DNA of 64,000 bases from Cyanobacteria bacterium SZAS LIN-3 (GTDB taxonomy: Bacteria; Cyanobacteriota; Vampirovibrionia; Obscuribacterales; Obscuribacteraceae), in contig JAFEAV010000018.1 in NCBI GenBank assembly GCA_018266215.1, positions 30,518 to 94,517 on the forward strand, written 5' to 3'. The notes below the pieces were generated by a model. It was not told the origin of the DNA. It made no database searches and worked only from the letters and a program-made list of their open reading frames with translations. Each line of letters opens with the position of its first letter. The stretch's first letter is position 1. Positions 9,190 through 17,059 of the stretch are shown here, in pieces. Position numbers and translations under genes: made by a program.

Positions 9190-9654
9190 ATGGCAGAAAT
9201 GCATGCATTGCGCAGCACCACAGATGGTGCTGGCGGGATCTCGGGCCGCAATCTTCACTGCTTAAACAGCAAGAAGACTCCAGCGACGTTTATTGAATTG
9301 AAGGACCAGGCCTTTGCCGAAGTAACCGGCGAATGCAAAGTCACAACCAGGGACCATGCCTCGGTTAAGGCCCGCGGCAAGGCCATAGTGGACGCCGGTG
9401 GGCATTCGGAAGTAATGGCTACCGATAATGTGGAAGTCTACGCCAGCGACAATGCCAAAATTAGCGCGCTGGGGCGTTCGGTTGTTTTTGCCAACGACAA
9501 CTGCACGGTCGAAGCCTATGAAGGGGCGACAATTTTCGCCGGCGGTAATTGTCGGGTGAAAGTGGTTTCCTGGGGTGCGGTAACCGTGCACCTGGCCGAC
9601 AATGCCAGAATCGACGACCTGGTGGGCAAGGCAAATATCTTGCATGACAGCTAG
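9190..9654 (+). CDS. Beta-solenoid-like repeat protein
   Basis: A 154-residue protein whose residues 35-150 are built of short repeats alternating small, acidic/Asn and beta-branched residues (for example VEVYASDNAKISALG and VVFANDNCTVEAYEGA). The period of about 16 residues, made of paired 8-residue strands, suggests a beta-helix or solenoid. There is no signal peptide or membrane segment. A purine-rich AGAAGAGAG upstream may serve as a ribosome site. It follows the kinase operon by 114 bases and converges with the calpain operon. I know of similar A-x-A/G-x-N repeat proteins without an assigned role, so function is unknown. Confidence 0.7.
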   Translation: MAEMHALRSTTDGAGGISGRNLHCLNSKKTPATFIELKDQAFAEVTGECKVTTRDHASVKARGKAIVDAGGHSEVMATDNVEVYASDNAKISALGRSVVFANDNCTVEAYEGATIFAGGNCRVKVVSWGAVTVHLADNARIDDLVGKANILHDS

Positions 9655-9678
9655 CAATCGGCGCTTGTAGAGCCGCCT

Positions 9679-10698
9679 CTAGTGCAGTTTTAGATCGTTT
9701 ATTTGCCTGGAGCGCTCCTGCACATAGGCCTTGATGTCATCGTCGGAAATGCCCGGCTTTGAGACTATTGGCCAGTGATGACGGGTTAGATAAGCGTAGT
9801 TTTCGGTCAAAAACTTCGTCAGGGCGTTGACGTTCTCGTCGCCTTTGCCGGCGGCGGCTTTCAGCTCGTCAGCATCGATGTGGCGGTCCTCTGTGCTGCC
9901 GTAAACGGCAAGATTTTTCTCGAACAGATCGCTCAGATTGTTCTGTACATGGAGCTCCTGCGTCTTTTCTTTGACGTTTTGCCTGAGATCGCGATTGGCC
10001 TGCAGTTGCCAGCCCGCTCCCGGCACCGAAGCAGTGAGAGCTTTATCCAGAGCGTCCTCGGCCTGATAGGGTTTTTTATTGTTCAATAAAATGGCTCCCA
10101 TCCGCGCCCCTTCGATGAAAGGCGCTGCCAGCACCGATCGGGCATCATCGAGACTGCGTTGCAGTGCCGCTTTTATTTCAGGGTCAGTCTCCCGGGCCAG
10201 GACTTTTTCGGTACTGGAAATGACTGCCATAGTGGCCCTGGGATTGAGCTGGCCAACGGCATCGATCACTTTGCGCTGGCTGCTTTCCGCCGCCGGAAGG
10301 AAGCCCGCCGTAATCGCCTCCCTTACGGCGTTTGAAGCGGTCCGCGCTTTGGCCATATGCGTACTGTTATCCCGGAAAGCCTTGAACAGGGCAATTCTTT
10401 CCCCCGGCTTCATGTCGTTCAAATCATCCAGCTGCTGCGACATTATCTCCAGTTGGGCGCGTCTGTCCGGGGTCAGATGCCCTTCCTTCTGCGCACTCAG
10501 ACTATCCTTCAGCCGTGTAAAATTCTGCCGCCAGGCGTTTTCAAACTCACCGGCATGCGATCCCAACTCGCTGACGACTTCAGCCCGAAACTGCGGAGCA
10601 ATGCCGCGGCGCTCACTGTCAAAGAGATCCTGAAAAGTGACCGAGCGATCAACGATCTGCCGCTGCTCCAGAGGTGGTTTGTCGTGGAAATCAGACAT
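9679..10698 (-). CDS. Helical protein partner of the calpain-like protease
   Basis: A 339-residue protein with no signal peptide or membrane segment, predicted almost entirely alpha-helical, with many Lys, Glu, Gln and Arg residues. Near the C-terminus, residues IDADELKAAAGKGDENV resemble one half of an EF-hand, as in the adjacent protease. It starts 13 bases after the stop of the calpain-like gene and so is almost certainly in the same operon. I do not recognise the family. A regulator, chaperone or inhibitor of the protease is a reasonable guess from gene order alone. Confidence 0.7.
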   Translation of the reverse strand: MSDFHDKPPLEQRQIVDRSVTFQDLFDSERRGIAPQFRAEVVSELGSHAGEFENAWRQNFTRLKDSLSAQKEGHLTPDRRAQLEIMSQQLDDLNDMKPGERIALFKAFRDNSTHMAKARTASNAVREAITAGFLPAAESSQRKVIDAVGQLNPRATMAVISSTEKVLARETDPEIKAALQRSLDDARSVLAAPFIEGARMGAILLNNKKPYQAEDALDKALTASVPGAGWQLQANRDLRQNVKEKTQELHVQNNLSDLFEKNLAVYGSTEDRHIDADELKAAAGKGDENVNALTKFLTENYAYLTRHHWPIVSKPGISDDDIKAYVQERSRQINDLKLH

Positions 10699-10711
10699 AC
10701 TTTTACAACCC

Positions 10712-12769
10712 TTACTTCTGGATCGTGACGTCGCTAAAGTTTCGCATAAAGACGCTCAGTGGTATTTTAAACGTTCCGTTCGGGGTATTAATGGCACCAC
10801 CCCAGGGATTTCTGACCTCAACAGTACCACCGCCATGACCATCCGGCGTGAAACCGACGATGGTGTATTCATGCTGGCGATAGTATTGGTCGGCCGTTTT
10901 GGGGTCAAGATTACCAAACAGTCTGTGCCAGAAATTACCATCGGCGTTGATACCTGCAGCTACTACCTTTGGAGGCTTGCCGGCGAAGGCATCGGTCAGT
11001 TTTTTGGCCACGTCCGCGGCTTTTGCGCCCTCAACAATGGTTGTATCGGCGTCTTTGCCGGTCAGGAGTTTGACCACGGGCTCCGGTCGTCCACCGCCAT
11101 CAGCGCCTTCCTGAGGAGTAGGCGCTCCATGACCGTGTTTGCGACGATATTCGCCATAGGCTTTTTCCAGGACCGACGCCCAGATGCCGTCTTTGCCACC
11201 AAAATTGTAGGTACCGAGTTCCGCTTCGGTGGGCTTCTTGATGGTTATGGGCTCATTGGGAGCACCGGGGAAAGTAACGGTGTAGGTACCGTTGTGGTTG
11301 TCCTTGATCATATCGCGAATGGCCGCTGGATTGGATTTTGCCAGACCAGCCACAACAGCTTCATAATAGCAGTCGCCGATTGTGCCCTGTTTTACGGCCT
11401 CTGGATTGATCGACTTGAGAGGGTCGGCGTCTCCATAAAGGGATGATGCCGTGCCGGTTTTCTGAGCGTTCTCCGACACGTACCAGCAAGAAGCAAAGAT
11501 AGCCGAAATCGGTTTACTGTCGCCGTCTTCATCGTATTTCTTAGCCAGATCCTGAAAGTCCTTTGCCTTGAGGCCGGAGAAATTCAGCATACTGTCCATT
11601 TCACCGTAATACTTTTTGGCCAGTTGCAGCATCTCGCGGTCGTACTGCGAGGTGCGAGGGTTCTTCAAGCCCCGCTCAATATCGTCTCTAGTAAGGTACT
11701 CGCTGCCGTTGCTGGTAAAGTTTTTCAGATTATTGTTTGCCCAGTTGGACAGGTTGGCGGTCTCAAGAACCTTTGGCGTATGCTCTTTCTGTATCGCTGC
11801 AAATTTGTCGAGATCGCCGGTAGTAATTGTAGCGGTGGACCAAATATATTCATGACTGCTGAGATTGTGCAGCTTGTCGAAATTTCTGTACATGGCGGCA
11901 AGAGCCTGGGCCTCAGCGCCTTTGAATTGAGGGTCCTCCATAGCTTTAGCGAGTTGTTCCTTGGTGACGGCACCGCTGTGGCCGGTATCAATTTTTGCAA
12001 GCACACGTTTGGCCACATCTGCAAATTTGTCGGGAGCTACGGTCGGTTCATCAGAATGACGAATGACTGGCTTTTCTGTCTTTTTGGCAGCTTCCATAGT
12101 TGCCATCACTGACCTGGCAGCTATTACGGTCAGCTCACTTACCGATGCGTCGGGATGCTTGGCTGCGATTTTTGCAATTTCGCTCGTGGTAGCTCCGGCA
12201 AAGACACCAGCCACGATACCGCCGCCGAGGACTCCGCTATTCTTCAAAATGAAGTCCAGGTCCTTACGTTCGGCGTCAGTCAGGATAGTGGGTTGCGGAT
12301 TTCTACTGTCTCGCTGATGTTCCTGCGATCCCTGATCCGCCATGTGCAAGTTACCGGCAGCCTTCTGGGTGATCAGCCCGTTGCTGTCGGTCAAATAGCC
12401 GGCCAGTCTTGCGTCGTCGGCCAGGGTATTGGCTACGGCCACCATGGCCGCATCTGGCGAATTTTTAGCCTGATTTTTAAGCTGCTCGATTACAGCTCGG
12501 GCAGTCTCCTTACCAGCGTCCCCACCAGACAGCGCCTCCGGGCCGTTATCGCTCAGCTTAAAATCGCCGAGGATTTTGGCCACATCCGAATCAACCGGAC
12601 CCGAGGCAAGATGCGGCCTGGAATCGGCCTTATTCGTGCCGGCACCGCTGGTTTTGGCGGTGTCGGAATAGACATTGTTTTGCGCCCAGATCTGCAAAGT
12701 AGAATCTGTCTTAATTTCAGGCGCAGTAGGATGGAGTGGGTGGTCCCCACTGGTATCTGTTGATGACAT
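10712..12769 (-). CDS. Calpain-family (C2) cysteine protease with EF-hand-like region
   Basis: A 685-residue protein with a calpain-type catalytic domain in its last 230 residues. The active-site cysteine lies in QGTIGDCYYEA (about C467), the histidine in HEYTIVGF (about H633) and the asparagine in VRNPWGG (about N654), giving the full Cys-His-Asn triad in the right order and spacing. The middle region has weak EF-hand-like loops (KIDTGHSGAVTKEQL and KKYDEDGDSK) that lack some calcium ligands. The N-terminal 200 residues are low in complexity and then helical. No signal peptide is visible. It is followed by the helical gene 9679-10698. Cytoplasmic regulated proteolysis or export by an unrecognised route are both possible. 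Confidence 0.85.
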   Translation of the reverse strand: MSSTDTSGDHPLHPTAPEIKTDSTLQIWAQNNVYSDTAKTSGAGTNKADSRPHLASGPVDSDVAKILGDFKLSDNGPEALSGGDAGKETARAVIEQLKNQAKNSPDAAMVAVANTLADDARLAGYLTDSNGLITQKAAGNLHMADQGSQEHQRDSRNPQPTILTDAERKDLDFILKNSGVLGGGIVAGVFAGATTSEIAKIAAKHPDASVSELTVIAARSVMATMEAAKKTEKPVIRHSDEPTVAPDKFADVAKRVLAKIDTGHSGAVTKEQLAKAMEDPQFKGAEAQALAAMYRNFDKLHNLSSHEYIWSTATITTGDLDKFAAIQKEHTPKVLETANLSNWANNNLKNFTSNGSEYLTRDDIERGLKNPRTSQYDREMLQLAKKYYGEMDSMLNFSGLKAKDFQDLAKKYDEDGDSKPISAIFASCWYVSENAQKTGTASSLYGDADPLKSINPEAVKQGTIGDCYYEAVVAGLAKSNPAAIRDMIKDNHNGTYTVTFPGAPNEPITIKKPTEAELGTYNFGGKDGIWASVLEKAYGEYRRKHGHGAPTPQEGADGGGRPEPVVKLLTGKDADTTIVEGAKAADVAKKLTDAFAGKPPKVVAAGINADGNFWHRLFGNLDPKTADQYYRQHEYTIVGFTPDGHGGGTVEVRNPWGGAINTPNGTFKIPLSVFMRNFSDVTIQK

Positions 12770-12936
12770 AGTAAGGACCGCTTGTTAAAGGGAAAGCGAC
12801 AGTCCCCGCATCTATACACCTGCCCCCAAATCTGGACAGGCCGGCAGATTAAATTTGCGCTGAGGGATTTTTAGTGTTTTTTACGAGAGCAACAGCATAC
12901 TGACCACAAATAGTTCACAGGCCAGTTGAGGTTCTT

Positions 12937-13362
12937 ATGAAAAGCTCGCCCATCGAAGCTCCTGCAGTCAACAAGAATGACAACGCACGCTGCGTCAAAG
13001 ACGGTGGTGCAATCGATGAAACACCTTTGTTTGAAAGAATCTTCGGCACTAAACTGACCGACCACAACAAAACAATCGTCAATAGCGGCGATCAGAAGCA
13101 AGTCGCAGCCACTCAAGACGTGCATATAATTTCAGACGGAATCATGACCACGGGCTGGAGTGAGACACATTTCAAACTCGACGGTAAATCTTACGACATC
13201 AAGCACAGGGGTAGACATCCGCAAATTACCGAGGACGGGCAACGCCAGATAATTGATGTCCACAGTGACGAATATCAGAAGGTAATGTCGGCATATGAGC
13301 AGGTCTCACAAGACTTTTACGACTTGCCGAAATGCCAGGTCGTAGGCCCAGTGGAGAAATAG
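12937..13362 (+). CDS. Small hypothetical protein
   Basis: A 141-residue soluble protein with a GAGG ribosome site 6 bases before the ATG. It has no signal peptide, membrane segment or familiar motif. The N-terminal 30 residues are polar. The rest is mixed, with beta-like stretches (TTGWSETHFKLDGKSYDI) followed by a helix ending in DFYDLPKCQVVG. It is divergently transcribed from the calpain-like operon across a 167-base region, so the two could share regulation. The surrounding sequence is more A+T-rich than most of the window. Confidence 0.6.
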   Translation: MKSSPIEAPAVNKNDNARCVKDGGAIDETPLFERIFGTKLTDHNKTIVNSGDQKQVAATQDVHIISDGIMTTGWSETHFKLDGKSYDIKHRGRHPQITEDGQRQIIDVHSDEYQKVMSAYEQVSQDFYDLPKCQVVGPVEK

Positions 13363-13410
13363 GGCATAGCACGGCTACTCGGTATGCGCCTCAGGTTTAT
13401 TCAGTGATGA

Positions 13411-14385
13411 CTACGACAGGATACCCCAAGTTTTCCTGCGCAACCAAACTAGCGGCAGGAGAAACGGGAGGTTGCTTAAAGCAATGAGAAACACAAAGAC
13501 CAGCCACTGGGGTGGTTTAGCAATAGTCAAACAGAGCGCCGATTGGACCTCTGGCGCAGCAGCCGAAAATTCACCTTTCGCCAGGAGGGCTTGAGCGCAA
13601 ACATAGTGAGCCTCGACATTGTCGTTGTCCACAGACAAAACCACAGAAAGGTCCTTCAGCGCACCATCAAAGTCTCCAAGCTGATAGCGGATACGGGCTC
13701 GATCAAGAAACGCAGAAAGACGCCACGATTGAAACCCTATCAGTCGAGAGTAATCCTGGATGGCCGCTCTATTCAATCCATGCTCTGTAAGAACACTCGC
13801 CCTCTGAGCCAGGACTTTAGAGGGAGCATTGGCCAGTGCCCAGAGTTCGATAGCCCGATCCATCTCGCGCAAAGCCCTGCTCTTGTCACCTTGCCTGAGA
13901 TAGTCGCATGCGAGATTCTGATGTGAAGCAGCCAAATTGCCATCAAGATTCAAAGCCATAATATCGTCACGAAATGCAGCGTCAAAATTTCCGCGCTCGT
14001 CTTCCACAGCTGCCCGTAACAAATACCCCTGCGGGTCCTGCGGCCACAACCTAATACGCAAATCCAAATCTGCGATTGCTCCAGCCATATCATCCGATCG
14101 ACTCTTCACAGCCGCTCTCAACTCATACGCTTCCGGATCAAAAGGATTTACTTCAATTGACCGATTCAACTCAGCCAGAGCGCGAGTAGTACAGTACGGT
14201 TTAATGCGAGAGTTGAAATTTGCTTCGGCATCGATTCGAAGCCGGCGGGCCTCAGCCTGAGATTTCTCCGAAATCGAATTGCACCGCGGGTCAGAACAGG
14301 GCGCCATCTTTCCCAATGCGTTAGCGGCCGAGATGGAGCAAAAAGCTGTGAGAGCAAAGCTGAGAATCATCCAAAAGTTCTTCAT
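13411..14385 (-). CDS. Exported TPR protein with C-terminal membrane anchor
   Basis: A 324-residue protein with an N-terminal signal peptide (FWMILSFALTAFCSISAANA), tetratricopeptide repeats over about residues 60-280 (units such as ALAELNRSIEVNPFDPEAY), and a hydrophobic C-terminal segment (VFVFLIALSNLPFLLPLVWL) followed by basic residues. This predicts an exported scaffold tethered by its C-terminus. It shares its plan with the neighbour at 14429-15592, 43 bases upstream, so the pair probably arose by duplication. A GAAGA before the ATG is a weak ribosome site. Confidence 0.75.
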   Translation of the reverse strand: MKNFWMILSFALTAFCSISAANALGKMAPCSDPRCNSISEKSQAEARRLRIDAEANFNSRIKPYCTTRALAELNRSIEVNPFDPEAYELRAAVKSRSDDMAGAIADLDLRIRLWPQDPQGYLLRAAVEDERGNFDAAFRDDIMALNLDGNLAASHQNLACDYLRQGDKSRALREMDRAIELWALANAPSKVLAQRASVLTEHGLNRAAIQDYSRLIGFQSWRLSAFLDRARIRYQLGDFDGALKDLSVVLSVDNDNVEAHYVCAQALLAKGEFSAAAPEVQSALCLTIAKPPQWLVFVFLIALSNLPFLLPLVWLRRKTWGILS

Positions 14386-14428
14386 TCTTCAAGAGTCCAA
14401 ATATATTTTTGCATCAAAAATAAGCCCC

Positions 14429-15592
14429 CTACTGCTTATGCACTGAAATCAAAGGAGAAATGAAGCAATAGCCAAAAAGAGTAAAAAATGTCGCAAAAAA
14501 CAAAAGGACAAAGGCCCTTTCAGAGGAGGAAGCGTCTTTACCAGTGAGGGTCAGCGCCACAACGGCCATCAGATCGTCGGCAGTTCCTCTAAAATCGCCA
14601 ACAAGCAGCCTGCTCGTGGAACGAAAAAAATGTGTCGCGATAGCATTTTTCGAGATCTCCAGTGCCTTATCAAAATCTCCTATGGCTCCTTTGTCATCAT
14701 GCGAATAGCTTTTCACAAGGCCGCGAGACACCAGGTAGCTTGAATTGGCTGGACGCATCTTGAGAGCCAGATTGTAATCCTCAATAGCACCCGTAAAGTC
14801 ACGGAGTGCTTCTCGTTCAGCGGCTCGCTCCGCGTAAATTTGAGCAATATCCACATAATACGATTTCGCGAAAGCCGGCAGAAGAGCTATTGCCTTATCG
14901 AAATCTGCTAGAGCTTTCGTGTGTTCTCCACGTTCAGAACTCAACCTGCCTCGAAGTAAATATCCCAAGGGATATTGGCTATCTTGCCGGACTACAAAAT
15001 CGAAGTCAGACCAGGCCGCATTTAAATTATCCAAATTCCTATACGCCTGTCCCCTGTAAAAATACGGCTCGACGTTGCCGCCGCTCTGGATTTGAATCAC
15101 AGCGCTGTAATCAGCAATCGCAGCTTCATAGCTACCCCGGTTGAAGAAATTGGTTGCACGATCCATTCTTGCGGCAGTGAACTGCGGGTCAAGTTGGATT
15201 GCGAGACTGTCGTCGGCTATAGCTCCATCACGGTCAGTTAGCACCAACTTGAAATTAGCCCTTCGCAAATAGTCTGAGGCCGTCGGTTTCAATTTAATGA
15301 GGGCATCCAGGTCGGCGAGTGCCTGACGAGCACGTCCCGCCTGTGCGTAGGCATCTACCCGGATGTCGATAGTCGTGGGGTCATCGGGATTGATGGCAAG
15401 CGCTTTGGTTAGAAGAATTATCGCCTCGCCGGGCTTCTGTTGCTTGAGGAGAGAAATTGCCTGCTTTCGCATGGTCTCGACAGGGACTTCCCGTCCCTTT
15501 CCCAGCTTAGTTTCTTGCAAAGACGTTTTGGCCTGCACCGACATCGGTAAAGCCAGGAATATGAAAAGCAGAAATTGCGCTAGCACCTTCAT
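14429..15592 (-). CDS. Exported TPR protein with C-terminal membrane anchor, paralogue
   Basis: A 387-residue protein with a signal peptide (VLAQFLLFIFLALPMSVQA), about eight tetratricopeptide repeats (for example AIILLTKALAINPDDPTTID and AIADYSAVIQIQSGG), and a C-terminal hydrophobic helix (AFVLLFFATFFTLFGYCFI). Topology matches the adjacent 324-residue gene. TPRs bind other proteins, so this may be part of an envelope complex. No enzymatic motif is present. The local A+T content is higher than in the flanking housekeeping genes. Confidence 0.78.
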   Translation of the reverse strand: MKVLAQFLLFIFLALPMSVQAKTSLQETKLGKGREVPVETMRKQAISLLKQQKPGEAIILLTKALAINPDDPTTIDIRVDAYAQAGRARQALADLDALIKLKPTASDYLRRANFKLVLTDRDGAIADDSLAIQLDPQFTAARMDRATNFFNRGSYEAAIADYSAVIQIQSGGNVEPYFYRGQAYRNLDNLNAAWSDFDFVVRQDSQYPLGYLLRGRLSSERGEHTKALADFDKAIALLPAFAKSYYVDIAQIYAERAAEREALRDFTGAIEDYNLALKMRPANSSYLVSRGLVKSYSHDDKGAIGDFDKALEISKNAIATHFFRSTSRLLVGDFRGTADDLMAVVALTLTGKDASSSERAFVLLFFATFFTLFGYCFISPLISVHKQ

Positions 15593-15653
15593 GATTTCAC
15601 TTTACCCCCTGAACGCAAGGTCCGGGAAGGGTAATTTCCGCAAAATCCGATAC

Positions 15654-16379
15654 TCACTGAAGAGTTATAAAGGACTTCGCCATGTAGCATTTACCGCCCT
15701 TAAACCCAAGGTAGACTCCCGAGCCGAACTTGACCTCGTAAGTCAGGATAAAATCCGCGTCCTTCAATTCCTGCCAACCAATAGTAGGAAGACGCAGTTC
15801 TCGACTCATCGGCTGACCAGCAAAGGCCACAATCTCCGCCTCGGTTTTTCCGGGAGCAAATTTTTCAATTCGCTCAGTCCACCACCTGGTAAATGCTGAA
15901 TGGCGCTCCTTGTAAAAGACTTCTGCCCGTACACAGGTGTGCTCGCGAAAAACGGCAAGAACATTGACATGCAAGTATCCGAAGTTATAAATCCAGTTTT
16001 CTTCGCCAGCCGTTGAATCGGGCCAGCATTCAATCTGCCCGCATGTAATTTCGGGCTTGCCAATCAGGTTCTCGACCTGATGCTCGGTCATACCCGGCAG
16101 TATTTTGCAAAGATGCTCGCAAACTTTCAGCTCACCTTGATAAATATCGTCAGAGCAATACTTTTCCCACCAGACAGTCCCGTATATGTCATTCAGCTTC
16201 TTGTAGACGGAAGGATCCAGAGAGTCCACATCAAGATCGGCGGCCTTTGAAAATTTCAATATCGGGTGAAACTTAGCTGCAGGAGTATGTGTTGCTACTG
16301 GTGTTTGAGCCAACGCCGGGCAACAAAAGCACACCGCTGCAAGACTCAGCAGTACGAACACCCTTATAGGCATTAGCAT
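15654..16379 (-). CDS. Exported protein with BamE/SmpA-like repeats
   Basis: A 241-residue protein with a signal peptide (RVFVLLSLAAVCFCCPALAQ). Two segments look like the BamE/SmpA fold, each with the pattern 'pGmTe.ev..l.GkP' followed by two or three strands: ILPGMTEHQVENLIGKPE near residue 93 and FAPGKTEAEIVAFAGQP near residue 180. Several cysteines (WEKYCSDD, CEHLCK, TCGQIEC) could form disulfides after export. The family assignment is by pattern only. It lies 61 bases upstream of the TPR pair on the same strand. Confidence 0.6.
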   Translation of the reverse strand: MLMPIRVFVLLSLAAVCFCCPALAQTPVATHTPAAKFHPILKFSKAADLDVDSLDPSVYKKLNDIYGTVWWEKYCSDDIYQGELKVCEHLCKILPGMTEHQVENLIGKPEITCGQIECWPDSTAGEENWIYNFGYLHVNVLAVFREHTCVRAEVFYKERHSAFTRWWTERIEKFAPGKTEAEIVAFAGQPMSRELRLPTIGWQELKDADFILTYEVKFGSGVYLGFKGGKCYMAKSFITLQ

Positions 16380-16392
16380 CGAGAAACGCTAT

Positions 16393-16998
16393 TTACTGTG
16401 CCGGAGCCGCACCGCCATCGGGGGCTGCGGCATCGCCTGTGGCCGCCGGGGCGACCGACACGTTATAAGTCCAGTTCTGATGTTTCTTGGGGTCTTTGGT
16501 GTTATTGAAGACAAGAGAGGTTATCTCGGCTTTCGCCATGTAGTCCTTGATCGGGTCAACGATGCCCTTGTGCTGTTCGGGATCGTTTAGCGGTGCGTCC
16601 ACTGTCACTTCAATCGATCCGGGGCTGAGCTTATCCACATCGGCACCGGCGCGCTGCCATTTGACAGTGCCGGCCACCCCGGCGGTGGTGAAGCCCTCAT
16701 TCAATTTGGTGTCGATCAAAGTCCGTGCTTCTTGGAAAGTCATTTTGGCAATCGGGTCTTCCTTGACCGGACCGCGGGTAAGAAGTTGACCGACCCAGCT
16801 TTGCTGACCCATGAAGACCAGACCTGCCACCAGCACGATTGTCACTAGAACAAACGGCATCGGGTTTGTCTTGGGCCTTTTCATTTCGTCGCCAAGCAGC
16901 TTGCTGTAACCCCTGGTCACCTTTTGAGGCGCACCGCAAGCCGGGCAGGTAGGCTCATAGCCGTGGAGAGGTACTTTGCAGGCAGGACAATCGTGCAT
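16393..16998 (-). CDS. Zinc-ribbon membrane protein
   Basis: A 201-residue protein starting with a zinc ribbon (CPAC...CPAC, residues 4-25), then a basic linker, one membrane helix (MPFVLVTIVLVAGLVFMG), and an exported C-terminal domain of about 130 residues ending in an Ala/Gly/Pro-rich tail. I prefer the ATG at 16998, which puts the zinc ribbon right at the N-terminus; a TTG 24 bases upstream is possible. The layout, cytoplasmic zinc ribbon plus membrane helix plus external domain, recurs in the gene at 39020. Function unknown. Confidence 0.7.
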   Translation of the reverse strand: MHDCPACKVPLHGYEPTCPACGAPQKVTRGYSKLLGDEMKRPKTNPMPFVLVTIVLVAGLVFMGQQSWVGQLLTRGPVKEDPIAKMTFQEARTLIDTKLNEGFTTAGVAGTVKWQRAGADVDKLSPGSIEVTVDAPLNDPEQHKGIVDPIKDYMAKAEITSLVFNNTKDPKKHQNWTYNVSVAPAATGDAAAPDGGAAPAQ

Positions 16999-17059
16999 AA
17001 CGTTCTCGGTTAGGGGAAACAATCAACGACTAATCTATCATCTCGGGCGCCTGTTTGAG

